A stretch of 64,000 nt of DNA from Tersicoccus sp. Bi-70 (GTDB lineage: Bacteria > Actinomycetota > Actinomycetes > Actinomycetales > Micrococcaceae). The notes beneath the pieces were generated by a model. The model did not search any database and was not told the origin of the DNA. It saw only the letters and a list, made by a program, of their open reading frames with translations. This document shows positions 48,431-58,184 of the stretch, in pieces. The first letter of the stretch is position 1. Each line of letters begins with the position of its first letter. Location of the stretch: NCBI RefSeq assembly GCF_001968825.1, contig NZ_MIEU01000016.1, forward strand, positions 310,001 to 374,000. Direction: 5' to 3'. The translations under genes were made by a program, and so were the position numbers.

Positions 48431-51106
48431 CTAGGAGCCGTCGGCCGACCCCGCATCCGGCAGGAGATCCTCCCGCCGGCTCACTCCCAGCTTCGGGTAG
48501 ATCCGGTAGAGATGGTTCTCGACCGTGCGCACGGAGACGCCCATCGCCGCCGCGATCTGCCGGTTCGACCGGCCCGCGAGCAGGTGCTCGACGATCTCGT
48601 GCTCCCGTCGGGTCAGCACGCTCAGGTCGGGTCCGCCGTCGGTCTCCGCACCGTCGACGCCCAGGGCGCGGGCGCCGTCGGCGGTCAGCCGCTGCAGCGC
48701 ACGAGCGCGGGCGTGCCCGCCGTCGGTCTCCAGCAGCGGCACCGCCGCCCGCCGGGCGTGCAGGGCGATGAGCGGGTAGCCCATCGCGGCCGCCTGGTCC
48801 GCGGCGTCCGCGACAGCCTCCCCGTTCTCGCCGATCAGGCCACGGGCGTACGCCCGGAGCATTCCCGCCGACTCGCTCTCGTGCCCTTCCGTCAGGGCGA
48901 GCACCCGCGCCGGGTCCCGCAGCGGCGCGAGGAACGCGCCGAAGAGGCGCAGGTCGATCTCCAGGGTGACGGCGTGCGGATCGGCACTGGACCGGGCGAC
49001 GGCCTCGTGCGCGTCGAGGGCGGCGTCGACACCGACGATCGGTGCCGAGGCGAGCGCCATGAACGCCTCGGCCATCTGGTACTTCGGGTCGTCCTCCCGC
49101 GTGGGCAGCCACTCGAAGTCCTCGCGCGACCGCCGGACCAGCGCCTCGTCGCCCCGCAGGGACGCGGCGAACGCGGTCACCCCGAGCGCCAGCGGCAGAC
49201 AGTTCTCGACGTCGGACTCCCGCAGCGCCTCCACCGCCGGCACGAGGTGGCCGAGGCCCTCGTCCACCTCGCCGGTGAGGACGCCGATCATGCCGCGCAC
49301 GAAGCCCACCGCGCCGCCGAAGTACAGCAGGTTGGCCGGCCCGCGATCGCTGTAGGCCTTCATCATGGCGGCGACGTCCTGCCAGAGCGGGACGTGGATG
49401 CACGCGATCACGTGACGGGTCAGCACGTACTCGTGGAACCCGGCCAGCGCGGACGACTGCTGCATGAGGGCGAACGCCTCGCGCGTGCACGCGACACCGG
49501 ACCGGGGCCGCCCCGTCCATGCGAGCACCTCGCCGAGCTGGGTGAGGGCGACCACACGGCAGGCCACGTTCTGGTCGGGGCTGGCCACGATCGCCCGCAG
49601 CCGCTCCTCCAGCCCGTCGTACCGGGCCTCGAGCAGGAGGGCGCCGGTCTCGATCAGCTCGATCCCGATCCGCGCATGCCCCATCACGGCCTGCTCGTAC
49701 TCGCTGAGGGACCGGTCGGCCTCGATCCGCTCGAGCGCGGTGCTCCACAGCCGGGCGTCGGCACGCAGCGGGGTGGGCAGTCCGAGCGTCTGGAGATGGA
49801 TCTGGGCCATCTGGATGACGGCCGCCGCCACCACGAGCGGTTCCGTCGACGTCCTCGCCAGCGAATCCGCGATCTCGACCGCGCGCGCCGTGTTGCCCCG
49901 CAGGAAATTGGCGCGGGCGATCTCCGCCTGGGCCTGCCCCACCAGTTCCGGGGCGGTCACCACGCTGGCGGCACGCAGCGCGAAGTCAGGGTTGTAGACC
50001 TGGTTGGCCAGCCGGGCCGCCTTGATCAGGTGCTGGTCCGGGACCCGGATACCGCAGTCGAGCGACCAGGCGACATGGTGCAGCAGCCCGTCGAAGGAGT
50101 AGGGATCGAAGTCCATCTGCTCCACCAGCTGCTGACGGATCAGCAGGGACCGGCCGCGCGGCACGAGAGCCCGCACGAGGTCGCCGTAGAGCGGGTGGTT
50201 CGGCCGCACGACGGGCTGCTCGTCCTGGCTGACCGTGAGGATGCCGGCCGCCTCCAGCTGGGCGATCGCCTCCCGGTGGCCCAGCCGCTCGGCCACGTGC
50301 AGGGGCAGCGGATCGGCCAGGGCCACCAGCTCGAGCGCCCGCCGCTCGGCCGGGGGCCGGCCGACCAGTTCCCGTTTGATCACCTCGGTCAGGGGCAGTT
50401 CGGCGCTGGGGAACTCCCCGACCAGGATCCACACACCGCGCCGTCGGACGAGGCTGTGGGTGCGCACGGCCCCCTCGATCAGGGCCTGGGCCATCATCGG
50501 GTTGCCCTCCGAGGCCCGCGCCAGGTAGCCGCCGACGCTGTGCAGCACGGGGCCGGCCAGGACGGTCTCGCACAGGTGCTGGATCTCCCCCTCGTCCATC
50601 GGCCGGAGGTCGATCTCGTCGAGCAGCCCGTCGATGGTCAGCTGGAGGAGGTCCGTGGGCAGGTCGGCCGACGCCCGGGCGAGCGCGACCAGCCGCAGCT
50701 GCCCACCGGCGACGAGCTGGGCGATCAGAGCGGCGCTGCTCTCGTCGACGAACTGCGCGTCGTCGAGGACGAGGACCGGCACGTGGCCGGCGGCGTCCGG
50801 GTGGAACCGCGCGTTCAGCTGCCGCATCACCGCCACCGGCGAGTCGACGTCGCGCGCACTCAGCCCGCTCAGGTACGGCCCGAGCGCGCCGAACGGCACA
50901 CTGGCCAGGCTGCTCGTGGCCAGGACGGCCGAGATCGGCAGCGCTCCGTCCAGCAGGTCCTGCACGCCCTGCCCGATCATGGTCTTGCCCATCCCGATGT
51001 CCCCGCGGACGAGGCTGCCGCCGCCCACGCCCGCACGCAGCTGGGTGGCGACGTGTTCGGCCACGTCCCTGCGACTGCCCTGCAGCAGGGGCGAGAGGAC
51101 GCTCAT
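48431..51106 (-). CDS. LuxR-family large ATP-binding regulator (LAL), second of pair
   Basis: An 891-residue regulator of the MalT/LAL type. An N-terminal ATPase has Walker A RGDIGMGKTMIG (about 34-45) and Walker B VPVLVLDDAQFVD; the middle is a helical TPR-like region; the C-terminal LuxR helix-turn-helix (about 825-880) reads LTRREHEIVEHLLAGRSNRQIAAAMGV in part, followed by SVRTVENHLYRIYPKLGV. It shares a 4-base start/stop overlap with the upstream LAL gene. It lies just upstream of, and in the same direction as, the polysaccharide run, so it is a candidate activator of it. Confidence 0.92.
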   Translation of the reverse strand: MSVLSPLLQGSRRDVAEHVATQLRAGVGGGSLVRGDIGMGKTMIGQGVQDLLDGALPISAVLATSSLASVPFGALGPYLSGLSARDVDSPVAVMRQLNARFHPDAAGHVPVLVLDDAQFVDESSAALIAQLVAGGQLRLVALARASADLPTDLLQLTIDGLLDEIDLRPMDEGEIQHLCETVLAGPVLHSVGGYLARASEGNPMMAQALIEGAVRTHSLVRRRGVWILVGEFPSAELPLTEVIKRELVGRPPAERRALELVALADPLPLHVAERLGHREAIAQLEAAGILTVSQDEQPVVRPNHPLYGDLVRALVPRGRSLLIRQQLVEQMDFDPYSFDGLLHHVAWSLDCGIRVPDQHLIKAARLANQVYNPDFALRAASVVTAPELVGQAQAEIARANFLRGNTARAVEIADSLARTSTEPLVVAAAVIQMAQIHLQTLGLPTPLRADARLWSTALERIEADRSLSEYEQAVMGHARIGIELIETGALLLEARYDGLEERLRAIVASPDQNVACRVVALTQLGEVLAWTGRPRSGVACTREAFALMQQSSALAGFHEYVLTRHVIACIHVPLWQDVAAMMKAYSDRGPANLLYFGGAVGFVRGMIGVLTGEVDEGLGHLVPAVEALRESDVENCLPLALGVTAFAASLRGDEALVRRSREDFEWLPTREDDPKYQMAEAFMALASAPIVGVDAALDAHEAVARSSADPHAVTLEIDLRLFGAFLAPLRDPARVLALTEGHESESAGMLRAYARGLIGENGEAVADAADQAAAMGYPLIALHARRAAVPLLETDGGHARARALQRLTADGARALGVDGAETDGGPDLSVLTRREHEIVEHLLAGRSNRQIAAAMGVSVRTVENHLYRIYPKLGVSRREDLLPDAGSADGS

Positions 51107-53814
51107 GACGCCGACCGGGCGCGGTCGACCAGCGCGGCGAGCTCACCGCGGCCGGTGACGGGCAGCTTCTCGTAGATGTTGGTCAGGTGCCACTCGACCG
51201 TGCGGCGGGACAGGTGGAGGCGACGGCCGAGCTCCTCGTTGGACGCGCCGTCCGCGACGGCGACCGCGAGTTCCTGCTCCATCACGGTCAGCGCCTCGAG
51301 CCGCCGGGAGGCCGACGCCGGCGTCGCGGTCCGCTGCTGTGCCCGCTGCAGCAACCCGCGGGCGGCACGCCGATGTGCCGCCCCGAGCGGTTCGATCTGA
51401 AGCACCCGCTCCGCGACCGCGACCACGACAGCGTCCAGCTCGAGACCCTCGGCGGTCTCACCGACGGCGATCAGGCCCACGGGATCACCGCTCTCCATGC
51501 TCGCCGCGAGGTCCCTCGCCATCGCCGCGGCCGGACCCTGCACCCGCTCCGCGAGTCGACGGGTCGTCTGCACCGCCATCCCGTCACCGGTCACGATCGC
51601 GGTCAGGGCGAGATCGAAGGCCAGCTGCAACAGTCCCCGCTCCTCCTCGAGGTGCGACTGCTCGAGCAGTGCCGCGGTCGCCGCGGCGCGGTCCTCCTCC
51701 AGCACCAGGCGGGACGCGGCCCGGAAGTACTCGGCGTAACGACGCACCAGCCACTCGGGGTTGCCCCGGTACGCGTCGAGGCGGGCGAGGAACGCGGCCG
51801 CCTCCTCCGCCTGCCCGACCTGGGCGCTGTTGTAGGCGGCTGCGCCGAGCGCGACGGGCAACACGGAGGCCCGACCGTCGACGGCGAGCTGGGCGATGAC
51901 CGGCCGCAAGGACTCGAGCGCCTGCTCGTGGCGACCGGTGAAACTGTCGATCAGCCCTTCCCACAGACCGACGAGCAGGACGATGGGACCCGGGGGACGG
52001 TCCGTCTCCTCCATCCCCTGCGCGACCAGCTGGCGCGAGTGGAGGAAGTCGACGGCAACCATCCGGATGAAGAACTCGTGCTCGGTGAAGGCGAACCGCG
52101 CCATCGGCGAGACCCCGTCGAGCGGGAAGGCGGCGCCCGTGGCGGCGATCAGCCGGAGCGCGTCCGTGGTGCGCCCGACGTGTGCCAGGGCCTCGGCCAT
52201 CCACCCGAGCCGGGTGATGCAGTCGGCGGAGAGCACGGTGCCGGCCGTGGGCAGGGATGCCTCGACTCCGTCGGGCAGGTGCGTGCCGACGATGTCCGCG
52301 TAGTGCCCCTGGTGGGCGGCGAGCTCCACCTCGGCGGTGACGATGCGAGAGAGCAGTCCCTCGTCGCCGTCGGCGCGGACGCGGGCGGCGATCAGCGCGG
52401 CACCGGCTCGCTCGTACCCGTCCGGCAGGTTGCGATACACCGCCTGCTCGGCGATGGCCAGGGCTACGAACTCGGCGTCGGTGACGGGAAGGCCGAGTTG
52501 CTCCCACCGCGCCAGCTCCCGCTCGGCACGCCGGAACTCGCCCGACGCGCAGAACACGTCGATCGTGATCACCACGGCGTGCACGTCGTCCGGCGCGCGG
52601 GGGAAGCTCTCCACCAGGTGGGCCGCCCGGGCCGGGTCCAGCGCCTGGAGCGCGTACTCGGCCGCCGCGAGCACGTCCTCGGGGGCCACTGGCTCACGAG
52701 CGTCGACCGCCCACTCGATCAGTCCTGCGCGCGTGGCGACCGGCAGTGGCCGGGTACCGACGACGGCGAGCACCTCGGCGTGCAGGGCGCGACGCCTCAG
52801 CAGCGGCATCTCCGCGCGCACGAGGTCGCCGAGACCGGGGTGCCGCAGGCGGACCGCAGGGGCCCGCCGCTGGTCGACGAGCAGCAGGCGCAGGGTGAGC
52901 AGTTCGTCCAGGACCTCGTGACCGGCGAGGTCGAGCAGGAGGGGCAACGGCAGTTCCCGGACGCACGCGAGGATGTCGACCACCCGGCGGTGCTCCTCGC
53001 GCATGCCGTGGAGCCGCTCGAGGGTGCGCCGGCGGCTGCGCTCGCCCTTGCCCGTGAGATCCCGCAGCACCCAGATGCCGTCGCGCAGCACCAGCCGGTC
53101 CTCGGCGAGCAGGCTCATCCGCATCATCTGGAGGTACCGGGGATTGCCCGCCGCCGCCTCCCAGATCGTGAAGGACGCCATCCGGGAGAGCGCGCTCCCG
53201 AGTTCGTCGGCGAGCAGGAGGGAGGCGTCCGCCAGGCTCAGGGGCGGCAGGTCGATCTGTTGCAGGCCGCCGGAGTACACCAGCTGCTGCAGCACCGGGT
53301 CCAGGAGCTCCGCCTCGGCGGTGCACAGGATCAGCCGCACCACACCCCGGGCGCAGAGCTCGTTGAGCACGACGACGCTACGGGCGTCGATGGAGTCGGC
53401 GTTGTCGACGCCGATGACGACCGGCCGGCCGTTCGCCCGGTCGCGCAGCAGCCGGGTGAGGCCGTCGACGACGAGGAACGGGTGGGTCAGGTCGGCCTCG
53501 CTCAGCTCGCTGACCAGCAGCCCGAGGCTCGCGTAGTCGGATCCGGCGATCGCCACGCTGCCGCGGACGGTGAGCACTTCCGTGTCGACGGCCAGGTCGT
53601 GCACGAGCTGGCCGAGCAGGGCGGTCTTGCCGCTTCCGGCCTCACCCACGACCAGGACCGACCGACCGTGGGCGCCGCGCAGTTCGGCCATGGCCCGGGC
53701 GATCTCGTCGTCCCGGCCCCGCAGGCGGGCCCGGTGATGGGGCACCACGAGATCGAGCGGACGATGACCCCCATCATCGCCGGCTCCCCCGGACCCCTGT
53801 CGACCCGTCGCCAT
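51103..53814 (-). CDS. LuxR-family large ATP-binding regulator (LAL), first of pair
   Basis: A 903-residue LAL-type regulator. Walker A VVGEAGSGKTALL (about 55-67) and PVVIGVDNADSID as Walker B are in the N-terminal ATPase; a long helical region follows; the C-terminal HTH (about 850-900) contains SNEELGRRLHLSRRTVEWHL and NIYEKLPV. The segment before the HTH lacks the usual L-T-x-R-E start (it reads EALTVMEQELA), a small divergence from its partner. ATG 53814 follows GGGGGC. The two LAL proteins are only distantly alike, so they may form a heteromeric or hierarchical pair. Confidence 0.92.
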   Translation of the reverse strand: MATGRQGSGGAGDDGGHRPLDLVVPHHRARLRGRDDEIARAMAELRGAHGRSVLVVGEAGSGKTALLGQLVHDLAVDTEVLTVRGSVAIAGSDYASLGLLVSELSEADLTHPFLVVDGLTRLLRDRANGRPVVIGVDNADSIDARSVVVLNELCARGVVRLILCTAEAELLDPVLQQLVYSGGLQQIDLPPLSLADASLLLADELGSALSRMASFTIWEAAAGNPRYLQMMRMSLLAEDRLVLRDGIWVLRDLTGKGERSRRRTLERLHGMREEHRRVVDILACVRELPLPLLLDLAGHEVLDELLTLRLLLVDQRRAPAVRLRHPGLGDLVRAEMPLLRRRALHAEVLAVVGTRPLPVATRAGLIEWAVDAREPVAPEDVLAAAEYALQALDPARAAHLVESFPRAPDDVHAVVITIDVFCASGEFRRAERELARWEQLGLPVTDAEFVALAIAEQAVYRNLPDGYERAGAALIAARVRADGDEGLLSRIVTAEVELAAHQGHYADIVGTHLPDGVEASLPTAGTVLSADCITRLGWMAEALAHVGRTTDALRLIAATGAAFPLDGVSPMARFAFTEHEFFIRMVAVDFLHSRQLVAQGMEETDRPPGPIVLLVGLWEGLIDSFTGRHEQALESLRPVIAQLAVDGRASVLPVALGAAAYNSAQVGQAEEAAAFLARLDAYRGNPEWLVRRYAEYFRAASRLVLEEDRAAATAALLEQSHLEEERGLLQLAFDLALTAIVTGDGMAVQTTRRLAERVQGPAAAMARDLAASMESGDPVGLIAVGETAEGLELDAVVVAVAERVLQIEPLGAAHRRAARGLLQRAQQRTATPASASRRLEALTVMEQELAVAVADGASNEELGRRLHLSRRTVEWHLTNIYEKLPVTGRGELAALVDRARSAS

Positions 53815-53836
53815 CTACACTGCCCCCATTCGGCCA

Positions 53837-53855
53837 CGAGATCCCCCCGATCTCG
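53837..53855. repeat. 19-bp inverted repeat in the leader of the LAL operon
   Basis: CGAGATC and GATCTCG flank five bases, 23 bases upstream of the first LAL start. It could be an operator for autoregulation or a leader hairpin close to the ribosome site. Confidence 0.55.
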
Positions 53856-53983
53856 AGTCACTATGTCCCCAAAAACCCCACGTCATCGGAGGGTTGCGGG
53901 GACCGCGTTCGCGACTGGACGTGATCATACACGGCAGTGCCCTCCGTTCCTCCCAGCTTCCACGACGATGACGGGCGCCGGGA

Positions 53984-54568
53984 TCACCGGGCGTGGAATC
54001 GCTGCTGCGCGGCCAGCAGACCGTCCTCGATCACGGCCTCCACGGCGTCGGCGGCGGTGTCGAGCATCAGCGGCAGGGTGGACTGTTCGGCCTTCGCGAA
54101 ATCGCTGAGCACATGGTCCGCCGGGTCCTTCCGACCGGGCGGACGGCCGATGCCCACGCGGACGCGCACGTAGTCCCGGGTGCCGGTCGCCCGGGAGATG
54201 TCCTTGAGCCCGTTGTGACCGCCCTCGGAGCCGCCACACTTGAGCCGGACGTCGTCGAACGGGATGTCCAGTTCGTCGTGCACGACGATCAGCTGGTCGG
54301 CGGACAGCGAGTAGTACTGCAGCAGCGCGGCGACGGGGCCGCCCGAGGTGTTCATGAACACGGCGGGCTTGGCGAGCACGACGCGGGGGCCGCCGGGACG
54401 GATCCGGCCCGTGGCGACGGCGGCGCGCGCCCGGTGGTCGGCACTGAAACCGGCGCCGATGCGGCCGGCCAGCTCGTCGAGCACCATGGCCCCCACGTTG
54501 TGGCGGTGACGCGCGTAGCCGGGCCCGGGATTCCCGAGCCCGGCCACGAGCCAGGTGTCCGCGCTCAC
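53984..54568 (-). CDS. pth: Peptidyl-tRNA hydrolase
   Basis: A 194-residue enzyme that frees tRNA from dropped-off peptidyl-tRNA. It has VAGLGNPGPGY (Asn13), the catalytic His23 in RHRHNVGAM, KPAVFMNTSG, VHDELDIPFDDVRLK with the catalytic-type Asp, and GGHNGLKDI. GTG 54568 gives the usual length; no strong ribosome site is seen. It follows rplY by 34 bases, the order found in many actinobacteria. Confidence 0.95.
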   Translation of the reverse strand: MSADTWLVAGLGNPGPGYARHRHNVGAMVLDELAGRIGAGFSADHRARAAVATGRIRPGGPRVVLAKPAVFMNTSGGPVAALLQYYSLSADQLIVVHDELDIPFDDVRLKCGGSEGGHNGLKDISRATGTRDYVRVRVGIGRPPGRKDPADHVLSDFAKAEQSTLPLMLDTAADAVEAVIEDGLLAAQQRFHAR

Positions 54569-54602
54569 CGCTGGTGGGCGCCGGACGAGGTGATGCGGGT
54601 CG

Positions 54603-55247
54603 TCACTCGGCGGACTCGTCCTCGGTGGACTCGCCCTCCGCGGCCTCACCCTCGGCGGTCTCGCCCTCGGCGGTCTCCTCGGTCTCGGGCTCCTCGCCCA
54701 GGTCCTGGACGGTCGGCTCGGAGATGTTGACGAGCAGGGTCTCCGCGTCGGTGACCAGGCTGACGCCGGCGGGCAGCGCCAGATCCGAGACGTAGAGGTG
54801 GTCACCGATCTCGCGGCCGGTGATGTCGGCCTCGAAGGACTCGGGGATGGCGGTGGCGTCGGCCTCGACGGAGATCGAGTTCTGGTCCAGGTTGACGTAG
54901 GCGTTCGGGTCGGCCTGCTCGCCGACCACGTGCACGAGGACGTCGACGGTGACCTTCTCGCCGCGACGGACGCCCTGCAGGTCGATGTGCTCGATCAGCT
55001 GGGTGACCGGGTTGCGCTGCACGTCCTTGACCAGGGTCAGGTGGTTCTCGCCCTGCACGTCGATCTCGAGCAGCGCGTTGACGGTGCGCACGACCAGCAT
55101 GGTCTGGTGACCCGGCAGGGTCACGTGCAGCGGCTCGGCACCGTTGCTGTAGATGACGGCGGGGATCTGGTTGGTGGCGCGGATGCGGCGGGCGGCGCCC
55201 TTGCCGAACTCGGTGCGCGACGTGGCGGTCAGCGTCTTGGCTGCCAT
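54603..55247 (-). CDS. rplY: 50S ribosomal protein L25 (CTC/general stress form)
   Basis: A 214-residue L25 of the long CTC type, which binds 5S rRNA. The L25 N-terminal domain (about 1-95) includes RTEFGKGAARRIRA and IPAVIYSNG; a C-terminal TL5-like domain follows. The last 35 residues are an acidic low-complexity tail of AEGE/TEDE units, a common but variable feature. ATG 55247 has a strong AGGAGG. Confidence 0.95.
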   Translation of the reverse strand: MAAKTLTATSRTEFGKGAARRIRATNQIPAVIYSNGAEPLHVTLPGHQTMLVVRTVNALLEIDVQGENHLTLVKDVQRNPVTQLIEHIDLQGVRRGEKVTVDVLVHVVGEQADPNAYVNLDQNSISVEADATAIPESFEADITGREIGDHLYVSDLALPAGVSLVTDAETLLVNISEPTVQDLGEEPETEETAEGETAEGEAAEGESTEDESAE

Positions 55248-55502
55248 GGGGTTCCTCCTGGAGGCGGTGGTCGCCGCGGAGATTCCACGGCTCGGGCCTG
55301 CCAGACGGGGATCCCTGCTCTGCGGGTGATCGGCCTGCGCCGACCACCGGAGCCGCCGGCCGGAATCCGGCCGGGGAATGCCATGTCGTCGATCACGGAG
55401 CGGGTGCTCCCTCGCCTGGGCAACTGGTCCAGTCTAGCCGCTCGTGGTGCCCGCGGTGAAACGGCGCCGAGGGCACTGCCGAGGGCTTCCCCCGTGAGAG
55501 AG

Positions 55503-55540
55503 CAGGACGGGGGCGCCGGTCTCCCGGCGCTCCCGTCCTG
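55503..55540 (-). terminator. Hairpin terminator after prs
   Basis: A 17-bp stem (55503-55519 with 55524-55540) with a 4-base loop and a single G-T pair. It lies 33 bases past the prs stop and ends the glmU-prs operon. The remaining gap, 55248-55502, holds no gene; it should contain the rplY-pth promoter, which I could not place. Confidence 0.85.
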
Positions 55541-55572
55541 TCGTGCGTTCTCAGCGCCTCCTCGGCGTGGCG

Positions 55573-56556
55573 TCAGTGCGCGACGCCGTCGAACAGGCTG
55601 GTCACCGACCCGTCGTCGAACACCTCGTGGATCGCCCGCGCCAGCAGCGGCGCGATGGAGAGCACGGTGAGGTTCGGGAAGCGCTTCTCCGGCGGGACGG
55701 GCAGCGAGTTGGTGACGATGACCTCGCGGGCCCCGCTCTCGGCCAGGCGGCGCGCGGCCGGGTCGGAGAACACCGCGTGGGTCGCGGCGATGATGACGTC
55801 ACGCGCACCGGCCTGCTTGAGCACGTTGACGGCGCCGGCGATCGTGCCGCCGGTGTCGATCATGTCGTCGATCAGCACGCAGGTGCGGCCCTCGATCTGG
55901 CCGACGACCTGCTTGGAGACGGCCTGGTTGGGCACGGTGATGTCGCGGCTCTTGTGCACGAACGCCAGGGGCGCCCCGCCGAGCCGCTCGGCCCACTGCT
56001 CGGCCACACGCACGCGCCCCGTGTCCGGGGACACGACGGTGACCTCGTCGACGTCGACCCGGGTGCGGACGTAGTCGGCCAGCAGCGGGATGGCCATCAG
56101 GTGGTCGACCGGGCCGTCGAAGAAGCCCTGGATCTGCGCGGTGTGCAGGTCCACGCTCATCAGCCGGTCGGCGCCGGCCGTCTTGTACAGGTCCGAGACC
56201 AGGCGGGCGGAGATGGGCTCCCGGCCGCGGTGCTTCTTGTCCTGCCGGGCGTAGGGGTAGAACGGCGAGACGATCGTGATCCGCTTGGCGGAGGCCCGCT
56301 TGGCGGAGTCGATCATGATCAGCTGTTCCATCAGCCACTTGTTGATGGGGTACGGGTGCGCCTGCAGCACGAACACGTCGCACCCGCGGATACTCTCCTC
56401 GAACCGCACGTAGATCTCGCCGTTGGCGAAGTCGTACGCGGAGGTCGGCAGCAGCTCGATGCCGAGCTCCTCCGCCACCTGTTCCGCCAGCTCGTGGTGC
56501 GCGCGCCCGGCGATCAGCACCATCCGCTTCTCGCCCTGGACCTTGATGCCCGTCAT
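55573..56556 (-). CDS. prs: Ribose-phosphate pyrophosphokinase
   Basis: A 327-residue PRPP synthetase making 5-phosphoribosyl diphosphate from ribose-5-phosphate and ATP. It contains SFVLQ-like VFVLQAHPYPINKWLME, YARQDKKHRGREPISARLVSDL, the DLHTAQIQGFFD motif and the PRPP-binding VLIDDMIDTGGT. ATG 56556 overlaps the glmU stop (ATGA). Length normal. Confidence 0.97.
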   Translation of the reverse strand: MTGIKVQGEKRMVLIAGRAHHELAEQVAEELGIELLPTSAYDFANGEIYVRFEESIRGCDVFVLQAHPYPINKWLMEQLIMIDSAKRASAKRITIVSPFYPYARQDKKHRGREPISARLVSDLYKTAGADRLMSVDLHTAQIQGFFDGPVDHLMAIPLLADYVRTRVDVDEVTVVSPDTGRVRVAEQWAERLGGAPLAFVHKSRDITVPNQAVSKQVVGQIEGRTCVLIDDMIDTGGTIAGAVNVLKQAGARDVIIAATHAVFSDPAARRLAESGAREVIVTNSLPVPPEKRFPNLTVLSIAPLLARAIHEVFDDGSVTSLFDGVAH

Positions 56557-58043
56557 GAAGGATCGCTTTCTGCCGTCGGTCGGTCGGTGGTGGAGTCGGT
56601 CGTCGCGCCCGCCCGCTCCGCGGCCTTCGCCGCGGCCGTGCCGGTCCGGTTCGTGGTCACCCAGCCGTCGAGGTTGCGCTGCGGGGCGACGTTGATGGCG
56701 AGCGCCCCGGCGGGGACGTCCTTGCGGATCACGGTACCGGCCCCGCTGTAGGCGCCGTCGCCGACCGTGACGGGGGCCACGTACATGTTGTCGCTGCCCA
56801 TCCGCACGTCCGAGCCGATGGTGGTGTGGTGCTTGTTGACGCCGTCGTAGTTGACGAACACGCTCGCCGCGCCGATGTTCGAGTTGGTGCCGATCGTGGC
56901 GTCCCCGACGTAGCTCAGGTGCGGGACCTTCGAGCCGGCGCCGATGGTGGCGTTCTTCGTCTCGACGAAGGTGCCGATCTTGCCGTCCGCGCCCAGGTCC
57001 GTGCCGGGCCGCAGATAGGCGAAGGGGCCGACGGTGGCGCCGTCGCCGATCCGGGCACCGGAGCCGTGGGTGCGGACCACGGTGGCACCGGCCCCGATGA
57101 CGACGTCGGTCAGCGTCGAGTCGGGGCCCACGGTGGCGCCGGTGGCCACGGTCGTCCGTCCGTGCAGCTGCGTGCCGGGCAACACGGTCACGTCCGGCTC
57201 GATGGTCACGTCCGCGCCGATCCACGTGGTCGCGGGATCGACGACGGTGACGCCGGCCCGCATCCAGCCCTCGACGGTGCGGCGGTTCAGTTCCGCGCCG
57301 ACCGCGGCGAGCTGCACCCGGTCGTTGACCCCCTCGAGCTGCCACCGGTCGGGGCAGGTCAGGGCCGAGACCGGCACGCCCTCGGCGCGGGCCAACCCGA
57401 TCACGTCGGTCAGGTACTTCTCGCGCTGGGCGTTCTCCGTGCTCAGCTGCGGCAGGACCCGGCGCAGCAGCGCGGCGTCGAACGCGTAGATGCCGGAGTT
57501 GACCTCGCGGATCGCGCGCTGCTCCTCCGTCGCGTCCTTGAACTCGACGATGCCGGCCACGGTGTCGTCCTGCGCGCGCAGCACGCGACCATAGGCGCCG
57601 GGCTCGTCCAGCTCGGTGGTCAGCAGGGTCACGCCGCCGGGGCGATGCGCCGCGACGAGTTCACCGAGCAGGTCGGTGGAGAGCAGGGGCACGTCGCCGT
57701 ACGTGACCACGACGGTGCCGTCGAGCTCGCCGAGCGCCTCGACGGCCACCTCGACGGCACGGCCGGTGCCGGGGACCTCGTCCTGGTCGACGATCACGGC
57801 GTCCGGGGCGACGGTGCCCAGGTGCTCGACGACGACGTCGCGCTGGTGCCGGACGACGACGGCCAGGCGTTCGGGCTGCAGGCCGGCGACCGCGCGGACG
57901 GCGTGCTCGACGAGCGAGCGCCCGGCGATCTCGTGCAGGATCTTCGGTCGGGTCGACTTCATCCGGGTGCCGGCACCGGCGGCCAGGACGATCACGGCGG
58001 CGGGACGGGTTCGGCCGGTCTCGTGCTGCCGGTCGCTGCTCAC
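56553..58043 (-). CDS. glmU: Bifunctional N-acetylglucosamine-1-phosphate uridyltransferase / glucosamine-1-phosphate acetyltransferase
   Basis: A 496-residue enzyme making UDP-GlcNAc. The N-terminal uridyltransferase starts VIVLAAGAGTRMKS; VTYGDVPLL and the GVNDR hinge are present. From about residue 265 the left-handed beta-helix (repeats such as ATVGPDSTLTDV, GPFAYLRPGT) carries the acetyltransferase site, with VETKNATIG and NYDGVNKHHT. GTG 58043 follows GAGGAGA; longer in-frame starts would run through the tRNA gene. It is co-transcribed with prs. Confidence 0.97.
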   Translation of the reverse strand: MSSDRQHETGRTRPAAVIVLAAGAGTRMKSTRPKILHEIAGRSLVEHAVRAVAGLQPERLAVVVRHQRDVVVEHLGTVAPDAVIVDQDEVPGTGRAVEVAVEALGELDGTVVVTYGDVPLLSTDLLGELVAAHRPGGVTLLTTELDEPGAYGRVLRAQDDTVAGIVEFKDATEEQRAIREVNSGIYAFDAALLRRVLPQLSTENAQREKYLTDVIGLARAEGVPVSALTCPDRWQLEGVNDRVQLAAVGAELNRRTVEGWMRAGVTVVDPATTWIGADVTIEPDVTVLPGTQLHGRTTVATGATVGPDSTLTDVVIGAGATVVRTHGSGARIGDGATVGPFAYLRPGTDLGADGKIGTFVETKNATIGAGSKVPHLSYVGDATIGTNSNIGAASVFVNYDGVNKHHTTIGSDVRMGSDNMYVAPVTVGDGAYSGAGTVIRKDVPAGALAINVAPQRNLDGWVTTNRTGTAAAKAAERAGATTDSTTDRPTAESDPS

Positions 58044-58078
58044 GGGATTCGTTCTCCTCGCATCGGGGATTCGGGTCG

Positions 58079-58150
58079 TTCCGCCCCTAGGACTCGAACC
58101 TAGACTCCACGGCTCCAAAGGCCGGGGTGCTGCCATTACACCAGGGCGGA
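58079..58150 (-). tRNA. tRNA-Gln (anticodon UUG)
   Basis: A 72-base cloverleaf: acceptor stem TCCGCCC with GGGCGGA, a D loop with GTGTAATGGCAGC, anticodon arm CCGGC-CTTTGGA-GCCGT giving anticodon TTG, and a T arm with GGTTCGAGTCC. Discriminator base A; CCA is not encoded. It lies directly upstream of glmU. Confidence 0.95.
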
Positions 58151-58184
58151 CCCACCCGGTCCTGCTGCGCCGGGCGACCCCCAC

